Shown: positions 42,265-51,200 of the stretch, piece by piece | Position numbering within the stretch: position 1 is the first letter of the stretch | How the letters are laid out: each line of letters starts with the position of its first letter | From: Caulobacteraceae bacterium | Lineage (GTDB): Bacteria; Pseudomonadota; Alphaproteobacteria; Caulobacterales; Caulobacteraceae | Assembly: GCA_947441065.1 (NCBI GenBank) | Contig: CANESI010000016.1 | Coordinates: 1 to 52,713, forward strand | Length of the DNA stretch: 52,713 nucleotides | Direction of reading: 5' to 3' | Notes under the pieces: generated by a model | What the model saw: only the letters and a program-made list of their open reading frames with translations | Told to the model about the DNA's origin: nothing | Databases searched by the model: none | Made by a program: the position numbers and the translations under genes

Positions 42265-43137
42265 CTAGTTAGCCTTAACGAAACAGGTCTTGCCCGCCGC
42301 CTTGAGGCTGGCGCAGAAGGCATCGGCATCGGCCTTTGACGCAAAGCCGCCAATGGCGGTGCGATAGAGGGTTCCGCCATCCTTTTGCAGCGGTACGACC
42401 GACTTGGTCTTGCCCGCCATGGGCTTGGGGAAGGCCTTGGCAATATCGCTCCAGCCCTTATCGGCCAGCGCCGCCGTCGAGAAGGCACCGATCTGAATAG
42501 AGACATTGCCCTTGGCCGCTGGCGCCGTGGCAGCGGGTTTAGCGACCACCGGCTTGGCTTCGACAGGCTTCGCGGCAACGGGCTTGGCCGCAGCCGGGGC
42601 CTTGACAGCGACCGGCGCGGGCTTGGGCTGAGGCGCGGGCGCAGCAAGCGGCTTGACGGGCAAGGGCTTAACCGGGAGCGGCTTCACCGGCAGGGGCGTG
42701 ACGGGCAATGGCGCGCCAGCCACAGGAGCCGTAGTGGCCGGTGCAGCCGCCGGTAAGGGAGCCGCTGCTGTCGCGGCAGGGCGTGCGCCAGGCTGCTCTG
42801 GACCGGGGGTGAAGGTGGGTGGCGGCTCGACGGCTTCGGGCGCCTCGGCCTTATAGACCTGCAGGCCAGCAGCCGCATCGACGGGCTGGTCCGCCGCTGA
42901 TGGAGCCGCCTTCATGGCTGAAACCGGCGCACCGACCGGCTGCGGGGCCTGACCGGCGCTGCGCACGCCGCTGCGATAGAACAGGACAATGGCCACAACC
43001 AAAACCGCGAGGATCAGGCAACTGACCAACAGGGCCATCGGCAAGGGACGCCCACCCGGCCGCCGCGTCGTCCGCGCGTCGAAGGACAGGGGAGAGTCGG
43101 TCTGTGGCGTGTAGGCGCCGCGATCGAATTCAGACAT
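42265..43137 (-). CDS. SPOR-domain membrane protein with proline-rich linker
   Basis: This 290-aa bitopic protein has a short cytoplasmic N-terminus. A membrane helix (about 35-56, LPMALLVSCLILAVLVVAIV) follows, then a long Pro/Ala/Lys-rich linker (about 60-210) containing PLPVK repeats in tandem. A C-terminal SPOR domain (about 213-290, VSIQIGAFSTAALADKGW) follows. SPOR domains bind denuded septal peptidoglycan, so it is probably a cell-division protein akin to FtsN or DedD, though the family is broad. ATG 43137 is preferred, with GGAG 8 nt upstream. The linker PLPVK repeats are coded by near-identical 15-bp DNA units. It is the first gene of the SPOR-nagZ-scpA-scpB operon. Confidence 0.9.
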   Translation of the reverse strand: MSEFDRGAYTPQTDSPLSFDARTTRRPGGRPLPMALLVSCLILAVLVVAIVLFYRSGVRSAGQAPQPVGAPVSAMKAAPSAADQPVDAAAGLQVYKAEAPEAVEPPPTFTPGPEQPGARPAATAAAPLPAAAPATTAPVAGAPLPVTPLPVKPLPVKPLPVKPLAAPAPQPKPAPVAVKAPAAAKPVAAKPVEAKPVVAKPAATAPAAKGNVSIQIGAFSTAALADKGWSDIAKAFPKPMAGKTKSVVPLQKDGGTLYRTAIGGFASKADADAFCASLKAAGKTCFVKAN

Positions 43138-43263
43138 CGCAGAGGCTCCGAAAGCCGAAATGGCCATCATCAAAACAAAAGGGGCAAGCGAATCGAATCG
43201 CTTTCTAGCGAAACAGTCTAGCCGACCCGCGCCCTAGGCTGAACTGATGGCTTTGGGCGATCC

Positions 43264-44445
43264 TCAGTTCCAAATCTCCAACTGAAACAGCTTGCGGTGC
43301 TCTTCGATCGCGAACCGGTCGGTCATGCCCGCGATATAGTCGCAAACCACACGCGCCTTGCCGACTTCGTCACTTTCCTGAGCCCGCACGAGCCATTCGC
43401 GCGGTAGCACGTCGGGCTCTTCCATAAAGAGCTGGAACATGTCGGCAAGAATGCGGCGCGCTTGGCTGCGCGTGCGATTGACGCGCCAATGATGATACAT
43501 GCGGGTATGGAGGAAGGCGCGCAGGACGGCCAGATCCTCGGCCATGTCGGCTGAGAAGGCGACCAGAGCGCGGGACATGTGCCGAACGGCATCGGCTGAA
43601 TCCACCCCTTCCGCGCTGGCACGGCGTTGGGTTTCGGCCATCACATCATTGACCATTACACCGATCATCCGGCGAACCGCCTCGAGCCGGGTCAGACGGT
43701 CATCAAGCCCCGGACGTTCGGCCTGAACAGCGCGCAATTCGGGCCCAATCAAGGGAATGTCGAGCAGTTCCTCGATCTGGAACAGGCCCGCCGCCAAGCC
43801 GTCATCAACATCGTGATTATTGTAGGCAATATCGTCGGCCAAGGCCGCGACCTGCGCTTCCGCCGAGGCCCAGGTTCCAAGCCCTAGGTCATAGCCGTCG
43901 TTGAACTCGGCAATGGCGCTCCAAGACGGGCGGCTGAGCTTGTCGAGCACCGGACCATTATGTTTGACGATGCCCTCTAGCGTCTCCCACGTTAGGTTCA
44001 GGCCCTCAAAGTCGGGATAGCGGTGCTCCAGCTTGGCGACCACGCGGAAGGTCTGGACGTTGTGGTCAAAGCCGCCATAGGGCTCCATGCCCTTTTGCAG
44101 CTCATCTTCGCCTGCATGGCCAAAGGGCGGGTGGCCAAGGTCATGGGCGAGAGCGATGGTTTCGCTCAGATCCGCATCCAATCCCATCACCGTGGCGATA
44201 GACCGCGCGACCTGAGCAACCTCGAGCGAGTGGGTCAGTCGGGTGCGGAAGTGGTCGCCTTCATGGGCGACAAAGACCTGCGTCTTTTCCTTCAAGCGGC
44301 GAAAGGCCGAGGCGTGGATGATCCGATCCCGGTCGCGCGCAAAGGGGGTGCGGGTGCGGCTCTCCTCTTCCTTGAACCGGCGGCCCTTGGAATGGTCGGG
44401 GTTCTCAGCAAACAGGACACGCGCCGGGGGATGAAAAATCGCCAT
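43264..44445 (-). CDS. dgt: Deoxyguanosinetriphosphate triphosphohydrolase-like HD protein
   Basis: This protein of the dGTPase family releases triphosphate from dNTPs. The metal-binding HD signature is His72 ([14 protein letters not shown]), His101-Asp102 ([17 protein letters not shown]) and His110. The N-terminal [20 protein letters not shown] is typical of the dGTPase-like subgroup. The length of 393 aa is normal. It is divergent from erpA and separated by 126 bp from the next gene downstream on its strand. The substrate within the family may be dGTP or a broader set of dNTPs. Confidence 0.93.
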   Translation of the reverse strand: MAIFHPPARVLFAENPDHSKGRRFKEEESRTRTPFARDRDRIIHASAFRRLKEKTQVFVAHEGDHFRTRLTHSLEVAQVARSIATVMGLDADLSETIALAHDLGHPPFGHAGEDELQKGMEPYGGFDHNVQTFRVVAKLEHRYPDFEGLNLTWETLEGIVKHNGPVLDKLSRPSWSAIAEFNDGYDLGLGTWASAEAQVAALADDIAYNNHDVDDGLAAGLFQIEELLDIPLIGPELRAVQAERPGLDDRLTRLEAVRRMIGVMVNDVMAETQRRASAEGVDSADAVRHMSRALVAFSADMAEDLAVLRAFLHTRMYHHWRVNRTRSQARRILADMFQLFMEEPDVLPREWLVRAQESDEVGKARVVCDYIAGMTDRFAIEEHRKLFQLEIWN

Positions 44446-44587
44446 TTGGGTTTCCAGATGGTCCGCTCAAATCAGCGCCCATCAAATATTTCCATATAAC
44501 GCCCCGTTGTTGGGCGAAGTTGAGTTATCATATAGAGGTTACGAACCACTTTCGCCTATTCGGCATTAGAAAAGTCCATAAACGGCC

Positions 44588-44956
44588 ATGGTCACCGCGA
44601 CAATCACCCTGCCCTCGGCCCGCACGCCGTCCCTGCCCGTGACCCTGTCATCGGCTGCCGCCGCCCGGATCAAGGCCTTGAGCACCACCGAAGGCCGCAC
44701 ATTGATGTTGCGCGTCGCCGTCGATGCGGGCGGCTGTTCTGGCTTTCAATATAATTTCGACCTGATCGAACAGGCTGAAGAGGACGATCTGCGCATCCAG
44801 CGTGACGAGGCCGTCGCCCTGATTGATCCTGTGTCGCTCGAGCTGCTGATTGGCTCTGAAATCGACTTTGTGGACGAACTGGCCGTCGCAGAGTTCCGGG
44901 TCCGCAATCCGAACGCCAAGTCGAGCTGCGGCTGCGGCGTTAGCTTCTCCATCTAA
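44588..44956 (+). CDS. erpA: Iron-sulfur cluster insertion protein ErpA (HesB/IscA family)
   Basis: This A-type carrier delivers Fe-S clusters to apoproteins. The three conserved cysteines are Cys50 in DAGGCSGFQY and Cys114 and Cys116 in KSSCGCGVSFSI. The length is 122 aa. The N-terminal 15 residues are Thr/Pro/Ser-rich. The A-type carriers ErpA and IscA cannot be told apart by these motifs alone. Position upstream of xthA (40-bp gap) and away from an isc or suf operon favours ErpA. It is divergent from dgt. Confidence 0.9.
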   Translation: MVTATITLPSARTPSLPVTLSSAAAARIKALSTTEGRTLMLRVAVDAGGCSGFQYNFDLIEQAEEDDLRIQRDEAVALIDPVSLELLIGSEIDFVDELAVAEFRVRNPNAKSSCGCGVSFSI

Positions 44957-44996
44957 CCTGACTGTGGTTCGGTCTTGACCGGACAAGAAAGCCGAC

Positions 44997-45776
44997 ATGC
45001 GCATTGCCACCTGGAACGTCAACTCGATCAATGCCCGCCTTGAAGGGGTTCTGGACTGGTTCAAGGAGGCCAATCCCGACGTCGCTTGCCTGCAAGAGAT
45101 CAAGTGTGTTGATGAGAAGTTTCCGTCAGAAGCCTTTGAATCCTTGGGTTATAATGTCGCCGTCCATGGACAAAAAACCTATAATGGCGTAGCTATGCTG
45201 TCAAAATATCCGATGGAGGATATTCGCCGTGGCCTTCCTGGCGATGAGACCGACGAACAGGCGCGCTATATCGAGGCCCTGATCGGCGCGCCAAAGCCGG
45301 TGCGGGTCGGCGGGATCTATCTGCCCAATGGCAATCCCCTCGGCACCGAGAAGTTTACCTATAAGCTGGCCTGGATGGCACGGCTCAAGGCCCACGCTCA
45401 GACCTTGCTGACCCACGAAGAGCCTCTGGTCCTCGCGGGCGACTACAATGTTATTCCAGAGCCGAGCGACTGTTATGACCCTGCGGCTTGGGCAGGCGAT
45501 GCCCTGTTCCAACCCGAAAGCCGTGCCGCCTTTCGCGACCTGCAATGGCTGGGATTGACCGAGGCGCACAAACAGATCGTCGGCACCGAGCACGCCTATA
45601 CCTTCTGGGACTATCAGGCCGGCGCTTGGCCGAGGAACAACGGCATCCGCATCGATCACATGCTGCTGTCCGCCCAAGCCGCTGACCGGCTGACGGGCTG
45701 CGAGATTCACAGCCACGTGCGCGGGCGGGAGAAACCTTCCGATCACGTGCCGGTGGTTATTAGTCTGGACCTGTAG
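44997..45776 (+). CDS. xthA: Exodeoxyribonuclease III / AP endonuclease
   Basis: This enzyme cleaves DNA at abasic sites and has 3'-5' exonuclease activity. The EEP-fold motifs are present: MRIATWNVNSINARLEGVLD, QEIKC with the metal-binding Glu, NGVAMLSKYP, LAGDYNVIPEPSDCYDP, NGIRIDHMLLS and SDHVPVVI with the catalytic Asp-His. The length of 259 aa is typical. It follows erpA on the same strand and precedes the third repeat cluster. Confidence 0.95.
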   Translation: MRIATWNVNSINARLEGVLDWFKEANPDVACLQEIKCVDEKFPSEAFESLGYNVAVHGQKTYNGVAMLSKYPMEDIRRGLPGDETDEQARYIEALIGAPKPVRVGGIYLPNGNPLGTEKFTYKLAWMARLKAHAQTLLTHEEPLVLAGDYNVIPEPSDCYDPAAWAGDALFQPESRAAFRDLQWLGLTEAHKQIVGTEHAYTFWDYQAGAWPRNNGIRIDHMLLSAQAADRLTGCEIHSHVRGREKPSDHVPVVISLDL

Positions 45777-45779
45777 AGG

Positions 45780-46035
45780 CCCTTCCCCTAACGCCGCCTT
45801 CCCCGCGCAGGCGGGGAACCATAACGAAGATAAAAACAAGGCCCTCACCCAGCCCTCTCCCTCAGGGAGAGGGCTAAGAAAGAAAAGGCAGGTATCCAGA
45901 GTGCCGCTTCCCGCCTGAGTGAAAGGTTCTGGGTCCCCGCCTTCGCGGGGAACACGGAATGTAGGGGCAGTCAGCAATCAAGATCTTCCCCCTCTGGGGG
46001 AAGTACCGGCGCAGCCGGGGGAGGGGGTTATTCAT
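45780..46035. repeat. Third cluster of palindromic intergenic repeats
   Basis: Reading left to right there are a variant unit A (CCCCGCGCAGGCGGGG, about 45800), unit B (CCCTCACCCAGCCCTCTCCC with a GGGAGAGGGC arm, about 45841-45871), unit A inverted (GGGTCCCCGCCTTCGCGGGG, from about 45931) and unit D (GATCTTCCCCCTC, about 45982). CCGGCGCAGCCGGGGGAGGGG follows. The 303-bp gap between xthA and the unknown gene holds no coding sequence I trust. Confidence 0.85.
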
Positions 46036-46079
46036 CAGCCCCCTAGGCCTGACCCAAAAATCTGCCTATCGTCGGGCTT

Positions 46080-46772
46080 ATGAATGATCTGATCCGCATA
46101 GCGCTGATGGTTGGCGCAACGGGTGTGGCTGTAACTGCCGCCGCAAGCCTCTTGGCGCGGCAGGGGAACGAGGCGCGGCGGCTCGGCCGGATCATCCATC
46201 GGGTGCTAGAGGGCGAACCAGACGACCAGATCATCGCCAAGGGCCGTAATGCCGCCCTCGCCATCCGTATGGAGCCGCCTCAGGTGCTGGTTTTAGCCGA
46301 TGGCGGGGCCAAGGCGCGGCTCTATGGACTGCATCTGCTGATCGGTGCGGAGTTAGAGGTCGATGGCCGGGTGGTCGCCAGAGCCTATCGCGGTGAGGCA
46401 CGCAGGGCGCTCGATCAGGTGGCGGCCGATGCCCAAGAGGTCCATCTCAGACTGATCTTCGACGATCCGAGGCACCCTGAATTTATCCTAGAACTTTGGA
46501 CCGAGGGGGATGAAACCCGCCGCGACGCGACCAACCCCGCAACCGAAATTCGCGAGGCCCGCCGCTGGTTGACCCGCGTTGAAGCCCTCTTGCGCCATCA
46601 GCCCTCACCAACCGTCGGCTCCACCCAGTCCGCGCCGACACGGCCCGAAGTATCAACACGCCCAGCCCTCCCCGACCTAGAGGAACCGCCTTACGAGGAC
46701 GACGACCTAGATCAGGAAGAATGGGCCGATGAACGGGATGATGATCCCGATGACGTGCCGTGGAAGCCCTAA
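46080..46772 (+). CDS. Uncharacterised membrane-anchored protein with acidic tail
   Basis: I do not recognise this 230-aa protein. What can be seen is an N-terminal hydrophobic segment (about 4-26, RIALMVGATGVAVTAAASLL), a mixed alpha/beta core with two hydrophobic strands (AIRMEPPQVLVLAD, LYGLHLLIGAELEVDGRVV), and EVHLRLIFDDPRHPEFILELW. An Arg/Trp-rich linker and a strongly acidic C-terminus (about 200-226, many Asp and Glu) follow. Coding use looks like that of its neighbours, so it is probably real. It begins after the third repeat cluster. No ribosome-binding site is obvious before ATG 46080. It could be a small membrane-associated scaffold or stress protein; this is only a guess. Confidence 0.65.
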   Translation: MNDLIRIALMVGATGVAVTAAASLLARQGNEARRLGRIIHRVLEGEPDDQIIAKGRNAALAIRMEPPQVLVLADGGAKARLYGLHLLIGAELEVDGRVVARAYRGEARRALDQVAADAQEVHLRLIFDDPRHPEFILELWTEGDETRRDATNPATEIREARRWLTRVEALLRHQPSPTVGSTQSAPTRPEVSTRPALPDLEEPPYEDDDLDQEEWADERDDDPDDVPWKP

Positions 46773-46784
46773 TTAAAGGCGCGA

Positions 46785-46985
46785 CTAAAAGGCTGCGCCC
46801 GGCTTGCCACCCAGCTTCTTGAACACCATGGCCGCAGGACAAAAGCCCGTAAATGCAGACTGAATCATGTTGGCTCCAGCAAAGACCGTCAGCGCAATCC
46901 ACCAAGGGTGAACAAAATAGGCCAGGGCAATGCCTAACAAAACCACTGTGCCGGCGAATGCCAAGACCATGCGATCTATTGTCAT
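46785..46985 (-). CDS. DUF2892 (YgaP-like) small membrane protein
   Basis: This 66-aa protein has two hydrophobic segments (VLAFAGTVVLLGIALAYFV, ALTVFAGANMIQSAFTGFCP) and a conserved Cys-Pro-Ala near the C-terminus. It matches the DUF2892 family, often found near rhodaneses, ArsR-type regulators or sulfur and metal efflux genes. The ATG 46985 has GAGGAA 8-9 nt upstream. It is divergent from the RND operon. The 200-bp region between them includes a candidate promoter with a dyad, which fits shared control with the pump. Confidence 0.85.
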   Translation of the reverse strand: MTIDRMVLAFAGTVVLLGIALAYFVHPWWIALTVFAGANMIQSAFTGFCPAAMVFKKLGGKPGAAF

Positions 46986-47143
46986 CTTTTGAATTCCTCA
47001 TTTGTCATGGACAAAGGACCGTCCAACGGTAGTTGTCATTACGACACCAAGCTGGGCGTGACCTTGATGATGAGCAAGGCCACGACGCTGAGACAAATGG
47101 TCCGCCTTAGGATCGCTTGGAAACTTCGCGTTACCATTCGGTC

Positions 47144-47190
47144 TTGACGCCTAAGCGCAAGAGACATTATATAAGTAGATTATAATATGT
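47144..47190 (+). promoter_or_regulatory. Candidate sigma70 promoter with overlapping AT-rich dyad before the RND operon
   Basis: TTGACG (47144-47149) and TATATA (47168-47173) give an 18-bp spacer, and a further TATAAT lies at 47181-47186. The sequence TTATATAAGTAGATTATAA is an imperfect dyad covering the -10 area. This placement is typical of ArsR-type repressor operators. No ArsR gene is in the window; such a regulator elsewhere is only an inference. Confidence 0.4.
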
Positions 47191-47213
47191 TAATTTGCAA
47201 GTTAGGAATGCCC

Positions 47214-48248
47214 ATGGTCACCCGGTCCGTTCTGACCGTTACGGCGGTTATGCTCGCGACGCTCTTGGGAGCCTGTCAAGAAAGGCCCGAACCAGCGCCA
47301 TCGGCCAAGGTTGCGCCATCATCGGAACGGCTGGTTGTTCAATCCCAAACGGTCAGCGACCTAAAGCCGGTCTTCGCAACCCTCACCTCTCGCAATCAAG
47401 GGCTCGCCATCGCCCGCATCAGCGGCACCTTGATCAGCCTATCGGTCAAGGAAGGCGATCAGGTTCGCAAGGGCCAGGTCATTGCCCGAATTTAGGACGA
47501 CCGCCTGAACCTTCAGGCCCAGGCCTATGACGCACAGGTCGCAGCCGCCGAGGCCGAGGCCGCGCGCGCCCAGGCAGACTTGGGGCGTATCCGCACCCTC
47601 TATGACAGCGGCATCTATGCCAAGGCCCGGCTGGAACAGTCTGAAGCGGCCGCCAAGGCTGCCGCGGCCAATCTTAAAGCGGCAAGGGCGCAAGCGGGTG
47701 CCAGTGCGGAACTGGCCAATCAGGGCGCTGTTCTCGCCCCCGCAGACGGCAAGGTCCTGCATGCCGCCGTCCCTATAGGCACCGCCGTCATGGCCGGCCA
47801 AACCATCGCGGAGGTCACGGCAGGCCCCTTGGTGGTGCGCCTTGAGCTGCCAGAAGGACAGGCCGCGAGCCTGAAACTCGGTGATCGGGTCGCGTTGGAG
47901 GCTGCCAACGCTGGCGGGACCGTCCGCCAAGGCACCATCATCGAAATCTACCCCTCCATCACCAACGGCCAGATGACCGCTGACCTTCAGGTCGCAGGCC
48001 TAGCCTCTGACCGGATCGGCCAACGCATCCGTGCCCATATTCAGGTGGGACAGCGCCCTGCAATCACCGTTCCAAAGCGCTTTATCATGTCGCGCTATGG
48101 AATTGATTTTGTAAGGCTTGTTCAAGCTAACAATCAGACATCGGACGTCTCTGTCCAGACCGCCCCCTATGGTGCTGGCGACGCTGTCGAGATCCTGTCC
48201 GGCCTGCGCGCGGGTGATGTGATCGTCGCTGCTGGAGCGGCCCAATGA
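47214..48248 (+). pseudogene. RND efflux periplasmic adaptor interrupted by an in-frame amber codon
   Basis: A single reading frame from ATG 47214 to 48248 encodes a membrane-fusion adaptor of RND pumps. It has a lipoprotein signal (VMLATLLGAC), a lipoyl half-domain (SGTLISLSVKEGDQVRKGQV), an alpha-helical hairpin, the second lipoyl half and a beta-barrel region ending in AGDVIVAAGAAQ. The frame is broken once by TAG 47493-47495, codon 94, between VIARI and DDRLNLQA. There is no frameshift, and the downstream 250 codons look intact. Normal translation gives a 93-aa fragment, so the adaptor should be non-functional unless the stop is read through or is a sequencing error. ATG 47214 is chosen for AGGA 6 nt upstream and the clean lipobox. 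The intact permease start overlaps the final codons (ATGA). Confidence 0.85.
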
Positions 48249-51200
48249 AGCTGGGCCTGTCGGGTCGGCTGACCGCCGCGACTATAACCTCTCCCCTCAC
48301 CCCGCTATTTTTGTTGGCGGCATTAGCGGTCGGCCTTCTGGCGGCGACCACGATCCCGCGCGAGGAAGAGCCGCAGATCAGCGTGCCGATGATCGATATT
48401 CAGGTGGCGGCTCCGGGCCTCAACGCCCCAGAAGCCATCGAACTGGTTGGAAAGCCGCTCGAGACCATCGTTAAGAGCGTCAATGATGTAGAGCATGTCT
48501 ACACCTTCGCCGACGATGATCAGGTCATGGTCACTGCCCGGTTCAAGGTCGGCGTGGACCCCGACAATGCGGTGATCCGCATCAACGAAAAGATCCGCGC
48601 CAACTATGACCGCATTCCGGCGGGCATTGCTGAGCCCCTGATCGTGGCGCGCGGCATCAATGATGTGCCCGCTGTCGTCTTGACCCTGTCGCCCAAGCCC
48701 GGCGCGGCAGGGCGCTGGACCGATCAGGCCCTTCACGAGATCGCGGGCAAGCTGAAGACCGAGGTCGCCAAGGTCGATAATGTGGGCCTGACCTTCGTCG
48801 TTGGCGGACGCCCCGAAGAGATCCGTATCGAGCCGGACCCCGCGCGCCTGACCCTTCACGGCGTCTCGGTCGGAGCCCTCGTCGATACAGTGCGCCAAGC
48901 TGGACGCAGCTTTCCTGTCGGTCCCGTGCGCAATGACGGACAGGCCCTGAGTGTTACGGCGGGCCGTACCCTGACCACCGCCGCCGAAATCGGTCTCTTG
49001 ACCCTGCCCAGCGTTACGGGCCAGCCCGTCTATGTGCGTGACGTGGCGAATGTGATCCAAGGCCCGCGCCAAGACCAGTCTCAAGCCTGGCGCGTCAGCA
49101 AGGTCGAGGGCCGCTGGACCAGCGCCCCGGCTGTCAGCCTCGCCATCGCCAAACGTAAGGGGGCCAATGCGGTTGTCGTGTCACACGCCGTCTTGCAACG
49201 GGTCGAGGCCCTGAAGGGCTCGCTCATCCCTGACGATCTTCAGGTGTCGGTGACGCGGGACTATGGCGAGACGGCCAATGAAAAGGCCAATGAGCTACTG
49301 TTCCACCTCGCGCTGGCCACCCTATCCATCGTCCTGCTGATCGGCTTCACCATTGGCTGGCGTGAAGCGGGTTTGACCGCCGTGGTCATCCCGACCACGA
49401 TCCTCTTGACCCTCTTTGCCTCCAACCTGATGGGCTACACGATCAATCGGGTCAGCCTGTTTGCCTTGATCTTCTCCATCGGCATCTTGGTTGATGATGC
49501 CATTGTGATGATCGAGAATATTGCAAGACATTGGGCGATGGAGGATGGCCGCTCTCGCCAGCAGGCCGCGATTGAAGCTGTCGCAGAGGTGGGCAATCCC
49601 ACCGTGGTTGCCACCATGACTGTGGTCGCAGCCCTGTTGCCGATGCTGTTCGTCTCGGGATTGATGGGCCCCTATATGGCTCCGATCCCGGTCAATGCCT
49701 CAGCAGCGATGGTGTTCTCGTTCTTTGTGGCTGTGGTCATTGCCCCGTGGCTGATGATCAAGTTTGCGCGTCAGACCTTAAGCGATGGCACCCCTTCAGC
49801 TAGCGCACACCACAGCAGCGGGGAGGATCGGCTCGGCCGTCTCTATCGGCGCATTGCCACACCCGTCATCGCCACCAAACGCAGCGCTTGGACTTTTCTG
49901 ATCAGCGTCGGGATCGCCACCCTGATCGCCTGCGCCATGTTTGCAACCAAGACCGTGACGGTGAAATTGCTGCCGTTCGACAACAAGTCTGAGCTTCAGG
50001 TCATTCTGGACATGCCCGAAGGCACGGCGCTGGAAACCACCCAGAGGATCCTGTCGCAAGCCGCCGATGTCGCCCAGACCCTGCCTGAGACCTTGGCGGT
50101 CGACGCCATAGCCGGAGCGGCCTCACCCTTTAATTTCAATGGCCTGGTCCGGCACTATTACCTCAGGCGTCAACCCGAACAGGGCGACCTGACCCTCAGC
50201 CTCGCGGCCAAATCGGACCGCAAGCGCAGTAGCCACGCCATTGCCCTTGATCTTCGTCAGAAGTTGGCCCGCCTGCCGCTGCCCGCCGGAGCCTCGATCA
50301 AGGTGGTGGAGGCCCCGCCCGGACCACCGGTCATGGCAACCTTGCTGGCCGAGGTCTATGGCCCGAACGCTGCGGTGCGCCGGGCGACGGCTGAACAGCT
50401 CAAAGCCATCTTCAAGTCCGTGCCCTATATTGTCGATGTCGATGACAGCTACGGCGTCGCCCGCCCACGGCTACGGCTCACACCCGACCGCGACCGCATG
50501 GAGCGATTGAAGCTGTCCGACCGAGAGGTACTCGACAGCGTCGCTGCCGCCATTGGTGGACAGGTGGTGGGCTATGCCTATCGCGGTGAAGGACGCGACC
50601 CCTTGGAAATCTCTGTGCGCCTGCCTCAGTCGCAGCGCACCTGGGGCGAGACCCTCGCCAGTCTTCCTGTCGCCGCCAGCCAAACCGCCGGGGGGACACG
50701 CTTGGTCGAGTTGGGCGAAGTGGTCAGCGCCAGTCGCGAGGCTGGATCGACCCACATCTTCCGCCGCGATGGCCGGGACGTGGACATGATCATGGCCGAA
50801 TTGGCTGGCCAATATGAGGCCCCGATCTATGGCATGATGGCCGTCGACAAGAAGGTGCGCGAGGCGACATGGCCCTCAGGTCAGGCCCCCGATATCCGCC
50901 TCAATGGCCAACCGACCGACGAGAGCAAGGCGAGCATCCTGTGGGACGGCGAGTGGGAGATCACTTGGGTCACCTTCCGCGACATGGGGGCCGCTTTCGG
51001 GGTCGCCATCCTCGGCATCTATGTGCTGGTCGTGGCCCAGTTTAAGAGCTTCAAGCTGCCCTTGGTGATCCTGACCCCCATTCCCCTGACCTTGATGGGC
51101 ATCGTCTTCGGCCATATTCTGTTTCAAGCGCCCTTCAGCGCCACCTCGATGATCGGCTTCATTGCTCTGGCTGGGATCATTGTGCGCAACTCGATCCTAC

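Noticed and set aside
46483-47001. Antisense frame of 172 codons across the unknown gene end and DUF2892
   Set aside because: It overlaps two better supported genes on different frames and has no recognisable features.
47493-47495. Amber recoding (for example pyrrolysine or a suppressor) in the RND adaptor
   Set aside because: Other genes here stop at TAG, no downstream recoding structure is evident and no such system is known for this group. A nonsense mutation or sequencing error is simpler.
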